Assembly (NCBI GenBank): GCA_964526945.1
Contig: CAZGNA010000044.1
Span: 1-17,729 of the forward strand
From: Fervidifonticultor sp964526945
GTDB lineage: Bacteria; Sysuimicrobiota; Sysuimicrobiia; Sysuimicrobiales; Humicultoraceae
DNA: 17,729 nucleotides
Direction of reading: 5' to 3'
In this document: piece after piece, positions 8,729-15,303 of the stretch
Position numbering within the stretch: the stretch's first letter is position 1
Layout of the letters: each line of letters starts with the position of its first letter
The notes under the pieces: generated by a model
Seen by the model: the letters and a program-made list of their open reading frames with translations, nothing else
What the model was told of the DNA's origin: nothing
Database searches by the model: none
Program-made: the position numbers and the translations under genes

Positions 8729-10648
8729 ATGCGGGCGGTCACCATTGGTACTGCCGGGCACATCGACCACGGCAAGAGCGCGCTGGTGCGGGCGCTCACG
8801 GGCATCGACCCGGACCGGCTCGCCGAAGAGCAGCGCCGGGGCATGACGCTGGACCTGGGCTTCGCGCACCTGGACCTGCCGGGCGGCGTGCGGGCGGGCA
8901 TCGTGGACGTGCCCGGACACGAGGCGCTGGTGCACAACATGCTGGCCGGCGCGGGCGGGCTGGACCTCGTCATGCTGGTCGTGGCGGCCGACGAGGGCGT
9001 GATGCCGCAGACCCGCGAGCACCTGGACATCGTGCGGTTCCTGCCCGTGGCCGGCGGTGTCGTCGTGCTGACGAAGATCGACCTCGTGCCCGACCCCGAA
9101 TGGCTGGAGATCGTCGCCGAGGAGGTGCGGGCCCTGGTGGCCGGGTCGCCGCTGGAGGGTGCGCCCGTGGTGGCCACCTCGGCGAAGACCGGCGCGGGGC
9201 TGGCGGACCTGGTGGCGGTCCTCGATCGCGCGGTGGCGGCGCTGCCGCCCCGCGACGCCAGCGGTCCCGTGCGCCTTCCCCTCGATCGGGCGTTCACGAT
9301 CCAGGGCTTCGGTACCGTGGTCACCGGCACGCTGTGGAGCGGCACGCTGCATCCGGGCGACGTGCTGGAGCTGTTGCCCGCCGGCCGCCAGGTGCGGGTG
9401 CGCGGGCTGCACGTGCACGGCGAGAGCGTGCGGGCAGCGAGCGCCGGCAGCCGCGTGGCGGTCAACGTGAGCGGGATCGAGAAGCACGAGGTGGAACGGG
9501 GTGACGTGCTGGCCACCCCCGGCGCCTTTCGCCCGACGACCCACCTGGACGTCCGCCTGCGGCTGCTGCCGGGTGTTCCCGCGCTGCGCCACGCCGCGCC
9601 CGTGCACGTCCACCTCGGGTCCGGGGTGACGATCGGCCGGGTGGTCCTGGCAGCCGGCACCACGCTGGCCCCCGGGGCAGAGGCGCTGGCGAGCCTGCGG
9701 CTGGACCGTCCGGTGGTGGCGGTGCACGGGGACCGGTTCGTCGTCCGGCGCTACTCGCCCACCCAGACGCTCGGCGGTGGCATCGTCTTGCGCGCCGTAG
9801 CTCCGCGGCGCGAGCGGCGCGCCGCGACCCTGGCCATCCTGCAGGCGATCGAACGCACGGGACCGGCGGCGCTGGTTGCGGCGGCGGTGGCCGACGCCGG
9901 GGCGACCGGCATGGCGCCCGACGACCTCGCCGCTGCAGCGGGCCTGACCCCGGCAGCCGCGAGCGCCGGCCTCCAGCAGGCCCAGGCCCAGGGCACGGTC
10001 GTGACGCTCGCGGGCCGTCTGTTCGCGACGCAGGTCGTGGCGGGCATGCGCCAGACGATCGAGAGCATCCTCGACGACTACCACCGCGTGGCTCCCTGGC
10101 GCCGGGGCCTTCCGCGCGAGGACCTCAAGGCCCGTGCCACGGGCCCGGGAGGTGACGTCCTGTTCGACGCCGTGCTGGCGGAACTCGTCACTGCCGGTCA
10201 GGTGGTCATCGACCGGGGGTTCGTGGCGCGCGCGGGATTCGTGCCGACGCTGGACGACGTGCGGCAGCACCTGCGCCAGACGTTGCTGGCCACCCTCCAG
10301 GGCGCGGCATGGGCGCCGCCGCCCGTCGACGACCTCAGGCGCCTGGGGCCGACAGACGCCGTGGACGACGTGTTGCAGCTCCTCGTCGACGAGGGCCACG
10401 TGGTGGCCGTCGCGCCCGACCTGCGCGTGGCGACTTCCGCCCTCGACGCGGTGCGACAGACGCTCGTGCAGATGGCGGTTGAAGGCAGGGAGATCACCGT
10501 GGCCACGCTGCGCGACCGGCTGGGAACCAGCCGGCGCTATGCGCTGGCGCTGCTGGAGTACTTCGACACGATCCGCGTCACCCGCAGGGTCGGCGACCGC
10601 CGGGTCCTGGGGCCGGACGCCGACACGGCGCGGGAGGCGGTCGGGTAG
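8729..10648 (+). CDS. selB: Selenocysteine-specific translation elongation factor SelB
   Basis: SelB delivers Sec-tRNA(Sec) to in-frame UGA codons by recognising the mRNA SECIS hairpin. The 639-aa product has the GTPase domain with G1 GHIDHGKS (10-17), G3 DVPGHE (60-65), G4 TKID (115-118, the SelB form) and a G5-like SAKTG. Domains II and III follow (about 175-345), then winged-helix repeats. The C-terminal one reads TVATLRDRLGTSRRYALALLEYFD, typical of the SECIS-binding domain. The ATG at 8729 is clear; the frame is open further upstream, but that stretch is a shadow of selA. The 4-nt gap to selA suggests coupling. It ends convergent to the minus-strand secreted gene at 10703 and I see no intrinsic terminator with a T tract between them. 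Confidence 0.97.
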   Translation: MRAVTIGTAGHIDHGKSALVRALTGIDPDRLAEEQRRGMTLDLGFAHLDLPGGVRAGIVDVPGHEALVHNMLAGAGGLDLVMLVVAADEGVMPQTREHLDIVRFLPVAGGVVVLTKIDLVPDPEWLEIVAEEVRALVAGSPLEGAPVVATSAKTGAGLADLVAVLDRAVAALPPRDASGPVRLPLDRAFTIQGFGTVVTGTLWSGTLHPGDVLELLPAGRQVRVRGLHVHGESVRAASAGSRVAVNVSGIEKHEVERGDVLATPGAFRPTTHLDVRLRLLPGVPALRHAAPVHVHLGSGVTIGRVVLAAGTTLAPGAEALASLRLDRPVVAVHGDRFVVRRYSPTQTLGGGIVLRAVAPRRERRAATLAILQAIERTGPAALVAAAVADAGATGMAPDDLAAAAGLTPAAASAGLQQAQAQGTVVTLAGRLFATQVVAGMRQTIESILDDYHRVAPWRRGLPREDLKARATGPGGDVLFDAVLAELVTAGQVVIDRGFVARAGFVPTLDDVRQHLRQTLLATLQGAAWAPPPVDDLRRLGPTDAVDDVLQLLVDEGHVVAVAPDLRVATSALDAVRQTLVQMAVEGREITVATLRDRLGTSRRYALALLEYFDTIRVTRRVGDRRVLGPDADTAREAVG

Positions 10649-10702
10649 CTGCGACCGCCGCCACCCGCGGTATCGGTGTGGCACAGGGGGCCGCGTGGCG
10701 TC

Positions 10703-11485
10703 CTACGGCCCGACCTTCACCTCGGCGGCGCGGTGCGCGGCCGTCCACGCCACCACCACGCCCTCGCACACCCCACCGGTCACGGCCAGCGGTACGTCCA
10801 CCGACGCGCCCGCAGCCAGCCGTTGGACCCGTACGGTCGCGGTCCAGGTCTCCTCGACGAACCGCGCCTGCACGCCCAGCCGGCAGGTGACCTTGAGGTC
10901 CACCGTGACCACGGCGCTCTCCACCGCCAGCGACGCGCCGTTGGTCACCGTGGCGACGAAGTCGCCCCGCCCGGGGTCCGGCTTCGTGGCGCGCACGGTG
11001 ACCTGCAGCAGGCGCGCCACCAGCGGCGCGAAGATCTCGGTGGTGCGGATCTCCCCGACGGCGCGTGCCAGCACCGCCCCGCCCGCGGTGGCGCGGATCA
11101 CGACCTCGTAGCGCCGGACGACTGCCGACAGCGGGACGCGGACGTCGAACGTGGCGGTGCTGTTCGTCCGCACCAGCGCAGGCTGCAGAGGGGCGGTCCC
11201 CTGTCCTGCCGGCCGGCCTCCGGGATCGAACACCCGGACCTCCGCATAGGCCGTCTGCGCCGCCGCGCGGTTCTCCACGGTCCCGCTGACCACCAGGTCG
11301 GTGTTCTCCACACGCACCGTGGTGGATCGCACCCCCCAGGTGCCCGGAGCCGTGGTCGGGATGGGACTGGGCGCCGGCGACGCAGCAGGCGACGGCGCGG
11401 CGGCCGCGGGCAGTCCTGTGCCCGTCATCGCGACCATGCCCACGGCCGTCAGCACGAGCATGCCAAGCCAGTGACGAGAAGCCAT
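10703..11485 (-). CDS. Secreted protein of unknown function with two beta-sandwich-like domains (paralogue of the next gene)
   Basis: 260 aa, not recognised as a named family. It has a signal peptide (about 1-30, ending in an Ala run), a Pro/Ser/Ala-rich linker (31-48), then a first beta-rich domain (about 49-147). This contains the pattern VSGTVENR...AYAEVRVFDPGG, which resembles FxLYD-type extracellular domains. A second beta-rich domain (about 150-260) has two cysteines, C201 in VTCRL and C240 in GGVCEG, likely a disulfide. No catalytic motif is seen. The ATG at 11485 is chosen because a strong GGGAGG lies about 6 nt upstream. Its stop is TAG. It lies 62 nt downstream of its paralogue and is probably cotranscribed with it. 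It is convergent with selB. Confidence 0.75.
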   Translation of the reverse strand: MASRHWLGMLVLTAVGMVAMTGTGLPAAAAPSPAASPAPSPIPTTAPGTWGVRSTTVRVENTDLVVSGTVENRAAAQTAYAEVRVFDPGGRPAGQGTAPLQPALVRTNSTATFDVRVPLSAVVRRYEVVIRATAGGAVLARAVGEIRTTEIFAPLVARLLQVTVRATKPDPGRGDFVATVTNGASLAVESAVVTVDLKVTCRLGVQARFVEETWTATVRVQRLAAGASVDVPLAVTGGVCEGVVVAWTAAHRAAEVKVGP

Positions 11486-11547
11486 GGCAACCTCCCGCAG
11501 TCGATTCGTGGGACCCCGGCCGCCGCCACGTGACGCTCCGAGAGTCC

Positions 11548-12744
11548 CTATTCCCCGATGCGCAGTTCCCCCACCCGCGGCACGGCCGCCCACGTACCGA
11601 ACTCGACGCAGATCCCCGGCGAGAGAGGGAGGGGGGCACGCCCCTGCCCGCCGGGACGGATCTGCACCACCACCGCACTGCCCGTGCGGACTTCCTGGAC
11701 GACGCGCGGCGTGGGCGTCGCCAGGCGACACGTCACCGTGACCTCGACGGCCACGGCGACGCTGGCCACCACCGCCGCACTGCCGTTGGTGACGACCACG
11801 AGGAAATCGTCGCGCGTGGGCGGCGTCGCCTGCACGGCGACGGCCAGTTGGAGCTGGCGTGCCACGATGGCGGCGAACTGCTGCAGCGCGGCGATCTCGC
11901 CACTGGCCTCGGCGAGCACGGCGGTGATCGACCCCACGGGACGAATCGTCACGTGGTACCGTCGCGCGACGGTGGCAATCGGCACCCGGGCCTCGAAGGT
12001 CGCACTCCCGCCTGCCGGCACCGGCACCGGGACGAGCGGCGCATCGCCCTGCGCCACCACGGCGCCATCGGGTCCCAACGCCCGCACCTCCGCGTAGGCC
12101 GCCTGTGCGCGGCCGCGGTTGACCACCGTCCCGACCACGACCAGGGTGAAGTGGTCCACGATGGCCGACAGCCGGGTCACGGCCCACGCAGCAGGCGACG
12201 GCACCGGGGAGGCGGGGGGGCCGGGCGCCGGTGTGGCCGCCGGGGCGGCGGGGGACCGGCTTAGCGGTGCTGCGGGCAACACCTCGACGGCGACCACGCG
12301 ATCACCGTGCAGCACGAAGCGAATGCCGGCGAACGGGTAGGTCAGCAGCTCACCCCCGGCCACCGGTGCGATCACGCTGGCAGGCTCGGTGGCGTAGGCG
12401 GCGCGCACGGCTGCGAGCGTGGCGCCCACCCCGAGTCCCCGCGCGGTGCGACACTGGGGCGACCGCGTCGCGATGCGCTCGACGCGTCCTGCGACGGCGA
12501 CCAGCTCGGCCCAGGGGGCGCGCAGCCCGTAGGCCGTCTCGCGGCCGAGCGGGCGTTCGTCCAGCGCGCCGCCGGCTATGGCCAGCGCCTCGGCCACGGG
12601 CTGGCCGATCCGGATGCCGCCGATCGCCACGCCCTCGACGATCGCGCACGGTGGGACGCTGGCGCCCGCCGCGGCCCCACCGGGCGCGGTACCACACACC
12701 ACGAGCAGCGCAAGGAGCAGCGCGAGCGCGGCCGCCTTGCGCAC
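11548..12744 (-). CDS. Secreted protein of unknown function, three domains (longer paralogue)
   Basis: 398 aa if started at the GTG at 12744, which puts a signal peptide at once (charged MRK, then an Ala/Leu-rich core to about residue 28). A unique N-terminal domain (about 30-157) has C33 and C98 and two similar segments, GGIRIGQPVAEALAIAG and GLGVGATLAAVRAAYA, a pattern seen in small exported domains. A Pro/Ala-rich linker (158-186) leads to a region (187-398) that aligns throughout with the neighbouring 260-aa protein: GTVVNR...AYAEVRALGPDG, RRYHVTIRP, FLVVVTNGSA, VTCRL (C339) and GICVEF (C379). C17 is not in a convincing lipobox. No clear Shine-Dalgarno precedes the GTG; an ATT at 12765 is the alternative. 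Reading further upstream would run antisense through selC and is not credible. Function unknown; likely cell surface. Confidence 0.7.
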   Translation of the reverse strand: MRKAAALALLLALLVVCGTAPGGAAAGASVPPCAIVEGVAIGGIRIGQPVAEALAIAGGALDERPLGRETAYGLRAPWAELVAVAGRVERIATRSPQCRTARGLGVGATLAAVRAAYATEPASVIAPVAGGELLTYPFAGIRFVLHGDRVVAVEVLPAAPLSRSPAAPAATPAPGPPASPVPSPAAWAVTRLSAIVDHFTLVVVGTVVNRGRAQAAYAEVRALGPDGAVVAQGDAPLVPVPVPAGGSATFEARVPIATVARRYHVTIRPVGSITAVLAEASGEIAALQQFAAIVARQLQLAVAVQATPPTRDDFLVVVTNGSAAVVASVAVAVEVTVTCRLATPTPRVVQEVRTGSAVVVQIRPGGQGRAPLPLSPGICVEFGTWAAVPRVGELRIGE

Positions 12745-12765
12745 GCGGCGAGCGCTTCGTACAAT
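12737..12765 (+). promoter_or_regulatory. Promoter for selC
   Basis: TTGCGC (12737-12742) and TACAAT (12760-12765) are separated by 17 nt. The -10 box is five of six to consensus; the -35 keeps the TTG. Transcription would begin near 12772, giving a leader of about 18 nt before the mature tRNA 5' end at 12790. The -35 box lies inside the first codons of the divergent secreted-protein gene. Confidence 0.55.
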
Positions 12766-12789
12766 GCACCTGCACCCTCGGGAGCGCGT

Positions 12790-12885
12790 GGAGGGCAGCG
12801 TCCGCTGGTGCGGGCCCCGGTCTTCAAAACCGGTCGCTGGGTCCGGGCGATCCAGGCTGGGTTCGATTCCCAGGGCCCTCCGCCA
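12790..12885 (+). tRNA. selC: tRNA-Sec (UCA anticodon)
   Basis: This 96-nt tRNA reads UGA as selenocysteine. The anticodon TCA is at 12824-12826 in the loop CTTCAAA. Diagnostic tRNA-Sec features are visible. The D stem has 6 base pairs with a 4-nt loop TGGT (12800-12805 with 12810-12815). The extra arm is long, with a 6-bp stem (12837-12842 with 12850-12855). The T arm CTGGG/CCCAG carries the loop TTCGATT. The acceptor arm is eight positions long (12790-12797 with 12874-12881), followed by discriminator G and an encoded CCA (12883-12885). Seven acceptor pairs are canonical and the eighth is A opposite G. It should be charged with serine by SerRS, converted by SelA and carried by SelB, both encoded about 2-5 kb upstream on the same strand. 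Confidence 0.97.
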
Positions 12886-12913
12886 CCACCGGCGTATCGT
12901 CATGGTGCCCTAT

Positions 12914-12932
12914 GCCGTGCACCCCGCACGGC
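12914..12932. terminator. Hairpin between selC and the convergent secreted gene
   Basis: A perfect 7-bp inverted repeat, GCCGTGC (12914-12920) and GCACGGC (12926-12932), encloses a 5-nt loop. It begins 28 nt after the selC CCA end and stands 3 nt beyond the TGA stop of the convergent gene. It has no T tract on either strand, so a bidirectional terminator role is a guess. On the minus strand the loop reads GGGGT, discussed as a weak SECIS-like element in the findings. Confidence 0.35.
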
Positions 12933-12935
12933 CGA

Positions 12936-13382
12936 TCAGATGCGTAGATCGACGATGGCGGAGACGCCCACGCCTGGCACCCGCCGGAAGGCCTCCCAGG
13001 GCTTGAGGTTGTCCACCGGGACGTAGGCCTTGATGCGAAACGCCGTCTGGAAGTCGGCTTCGAGCAGGGCCACGGCCTCGACTCGCGCGACAGCCGATGC
13101 GGGCCCCGACACCTGGGCGGCGCCCACGTAGGCGCCTCCGGGATTCCCCACGCCGATGGCGATGCTCAGGATCGGCACGACCTTCGTCTGCTCGCGCACC
13201 GCCACCCCGCGGTTTTGCAGCAGGTCGTTGATGAAGTTGTTGATCTGCGGGGCGAACGTGCGCACGGCGTAGGCTACGCCGAGGGTCTTGATGATGCCGA
13301 AGATGTCCTGGCCGTAGGCGGCCGGTGTGGCGCCTACGAGCGCCAGCACCACCGCCAGGGCCACCAGACGTCGTCCGCGCAT
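12936..13382 (-). CDS. Small secreted protein of unknown function
   Basis: 148 aa, not recognised. It starts with a clean signal peptide (charged MRGRR, hydrophobic core, likely cleavage after the Ala/Gly near residue 24 of TPAAYGQ). The mature part has a hydrophobic helix-like segment (QDIFGIIKTLGVAYAVRTF), then an acidic and hydrophobic beta-rich region with NPGGAYVGAAQVSGP and a C-terminal VGVSAIVDLRI. No cysteine is present. The ATG at 13382 has AAGGGAGG about 9 nt upstream. It is the only complete gene in the window that ends in TGA; the others end in TAG or TAA (recX, whose 5' end is missing, also ends in TGA). It follows ilvD by 88 nt and may be cotranscribed with it. Function unknown. 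Confidence 0.75.
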   Translation of the reverse strand: MRGRRLVALAVVLALVGATPAAYGQDIFGIIKTLGVAYAVRTFAPQINNFINDLLQNRGVAVREQTKVVPILSIAIGVGNPGGAYVGAAQVSGPASAVARVEAVALLEADFQTAFRIKAYVPVDNLKPWEAFRRVPGVGVSAIVDLRI

Positions 13383-13453
13383 CGCAGTCGTCCTCCCTTC
13401 GCTGCACGCGCATCGGTCTTGGCCTCCCGCCCATGGTACGTGCGCGGGCGGAC

Positions 13454-13470
13454 GGCTGTTCCGCACAGCC
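13454..13470 (-). terminator. Hairpin immediately after ilvD
   Basis: A perfect 6-bp inverted repeat GGCTGT/ACAGCC with a 5-nt loop directly abuts the ilvD stop codon. A second possible stem lies at 13427-13432 with 13446-13451. Neither is followed by a T tract, so this may be a weak terminator or an RNA-processing or stability hairpin rather than a full transcription stop. Confidence 0.3.
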
Positions 13471-15153
13471 CTAGCCGCAGACCGCGCCCACCGACGCCGA
13501 CGCCACCAGGCGCGCGTACTTGGCCAGGGCGCCGCGGGCGTAGCGCGGCGCCGGCGGCATCCACGCCGCCCGGCGCCGGACGAGTTCCTCGGAGGGAACC
13601 TCCAGGTCCAGGCGCCTGGCCGGGATGTCGATCGCGATGATGTCGCCGTTCCGGACCAACGCCAGCGGACCGCCAACGGCGGCCTCGGGCGCGACGTGCC
13701 CCACCATCAGGCCGCGGGTGGCCCCGGAGAACCGCCCGTCGGTCACCAGCGCCACGTGCGGACCCAGGCCTTTGCCCACGAGCACCGCGGTCACGGCCAG
13801 CATCTCCCGCATGCCCGGACCGCCCTTGGGCCCTTCGTAGCGGATGACGACCACGTCTCCGGGCTGGACCTGCCCGCGCACCACGGCGCTGAAGGCGTCC
13901 TCCTCACGGTCGAAGACCCGGGCCGGGCCGCGATGGGCCCGCTGGGGCACGCCAGCGGTCTTGATCACGGCGCCCTCGGGCGCGAGCGTGCCCTTGAGGA
14001 TCGCCAGGCCACCCTCCGGTTCCAGCGGCCGGTCGATCGGCACCACGACCGGCTCGGCGACCGACGGCGTGCCGTCGAGGTTCTCGCGGACGGTACGGCC
14101 GGTGACGGTCAGACAGTCGCCGTGCAGCAACCCCGCATCCAGCAGGGCGCGCATCACCACGGGCACCCCGCCCGCCCGGTCGAGGTCCGCCATGACGTAC
14201 CGTCCTCCTGGCCGGAGGTCCGCGATGTGCGGCGTGGTCCGGCTGAGGCGGTCGAAGTCGTCCAGGGCGAGCGGCACGCCGGCCTCTTGGGCGATGGCCA
14301 GCAGGTGCAGGACCGCGTTGGTGCTGCCCCCCATGGCCACCACCACGCGAATGGCGTTCTCGAACGCCCGGCGGGTGAGGATGTCCCGCGGCCGGATCCC
14401 CTCCTGCACCAGCCGCATCACGGCCGCCCCCGTACGGCGGCAGGCCTCCGGCCGCCGCGGGTCCACCGCGGGGATCGACGCCAGCCCCGGCAGCATCATC
14501 CCCAGGGCCTCGGCGGCCGCCGCCATGGTATTGGCCGTGTACAATCCGCCGCAGGACCCCGCGCCCGGACACGCGGCGTGCTCGAGCGCGTCCAGCGCCT
14601 CGGGACGCATCCGCCCCTCGGTCACCATGCCGACGGCCTCGTAGACGTCCTGCACGGTCACGGGGCGCCCTTCGAACTCTCCGGGGAGGATCGTGCCCCC
14701 GTACAGGAAGATCCCTGGGATGTTGATCCGCGCCAGGGCCATGAGCGAGCCAGGCAGGCTCTTGTCGCACCCGGCGATCGCCACCAGGGCGTCGAAGCAC
14801 TCCGCGTGGGCCATCAGTTCGATCGAGTCCGCGATCACCTCGCGGCTGACCAGCGACGCCTTCATGCCCTCGTGCCCCATGGCGATGGCGTCGCTGACCG
14901 CGATCGTCCCGAACTCCTGAGGTGCCCCGCCGGCGGCGCGCAGGCCGGCCTTGACCGCCTGCGCCTGGACGTTCAGGTTCAGGTTGCAGGGCGTCACCTC
15001 GTTCCACGTGCTGGCGACCCCCACGAACGGGCGGCGGAGGTCCTCGTCGGTCAGGCCGGTCGCCCGCAGCATGGCCCGGTGCGGCGCGCGCTCCAGCCCC
15101 TCGGTAACGGTCCGGCTGCGATGCTTCAGGTCGGTGGGAACCGTGGTCTTCAC
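13471..15153 (-). CDS. ilvD: Dihydroxy-acid dehydratase
   Basis: IlvD dehydrates 2,3-dihydroxy-isovalerate and -methylvalerate to the keto acids in valine, isoleucine and leucine synthesis. The 560-aa product has family length and motifs: STWNEVTPCNLN (C56), AIAGCDKSLPG (C129, with the CDK lysine that is carbamylated in the family), CPGAGSCGGLYTANTM (C195, C201), MGGSTNAVLH, and near the end DGRFSGATRG. The three cysteines C56, C129 and C201 fit a [2Fe-2S] cluster. The GTG at 15153 is preferred over an upstream in-frame ATG at 15189, because AAAGGAG lies about 8 nt before it and the N-terminus then matches homologues. It is divergent from mutS. No T-box or leader-peptide attenuator was recognised in its 5' region. 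No other ilv or leu genes are in the window. Confidence 0.96.
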   Translation of the reverse strand: MKTTVPTDLKHRSRTVTEGLERAPHRAMLRATGLTDEDLRRPFVGVASTWNEVTPCNLNLNVQAQAVKAGLRAAGGAPQEFGTIAVSDAIAMGHEGMKASLVSREVIADSIELMAHAECFDALVAIAGCDKSLPGSLMALARINIPGIFLYGGTILPGEFEGRPVTVQDVYEAVGMVTEGRMRPEALDALEHAACPGAGSCGGLYTANTMAAAAEALGMMLPGLASIPAVDPRRPEACRRTGAAVMRLVQEGIRPRDILTRRAFENAIRVVVAMGGSTNAVLHLLAIAQEAGVPLALDDFDRLSRTTPHIADLRPGGRYVMADLDRAGGVPVVMRALLDAGLLHGDCLTVTGRTVRENLDGTPSVAEPVVVPIDRPLEPEGGLAILKGTLAPEGAVIKTAGVPQRAHRGPARVFDREEDAFSAVVRGQVQPGDVVVIRYEGPKGGPGMREMLAVTAVLVGKGLGPHVALVTDGRFSGATRGLMVGHVAPEAAVGGPLALVRNGDIIAIDIPARRLDLEVPSEELVRRRAAWMPPAPRYARGALAKYARLVASASVGAVCG

Positions 15154-15288
15154 GCTCCTGGCTCCTTTCGGCGTCGGGTTCTCTTCCACGGATTCGCGCC
15201 GTCACGAACCGGTGCCTGCTGGGCAGGAGCGATGGCCCGTCACCGCGGTCGGCGCCACCGGCCCCCACCGGGCCGAGGCCGGACATGG

Positions 15289-15294
15289 TAGCAT
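15289..15294 (+). promoter_or_regulatory. Possible -10 element of mutS
   Basis: TAGCAT lies 6 nt before the GTG at 15301, in a region otherwise almost without A/T bases (15154-15300, the ilvD/mutS divergent spacer). No recognisable -35 box is at the right distance. If used, the transcript would begin at or next to the start codon, giving a leaderless message. This is weak evidence. Confidence 0.2.
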
Positions 15295-15303
15295 GGGAGC
15301 GTG

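Noticed and set aside
6766..10684. Overlapping minus-strand open frames of 965 and 896 codons opposite the PHP-selA-selB genes
   Set aside because: They cross several well-supported plus-strand genes, have Arg/Ala/Gly-rich shadow composition and show no family motifs.
10649..10711. Hairpin GGGCCG/CGGCCC between selB and the convergent secreted gene
   Set aside because: Only 6 bp with a long loop, it spans the stop codon of the minus gene and has no T tract; at this GC content such pairs are expected by chance.
12745..12903. N-terminal extension of the 398-aa secreted protein to an upstream ATG at 12903
   Set aside because: It would be translated from the antisense strand of selC, and would bury the signal peptide some 50 residues inside the protein.
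14540..14545. TACAAT, a -10-like hexamer inside ilvD on the plus strand
   Set aside because: It is the antisense of the conserved GLYTAN codons of IlvD, has no -35 partner and no gene to serve.
15154..15300. A T-box or leader-peptide attenuator ahead of ilvD
   Set aside because: No T-box conserved sequence, run of Ile/Val/Leu codons, or terminator with T tract was seen on the minus strand in this 147-nt spacer.
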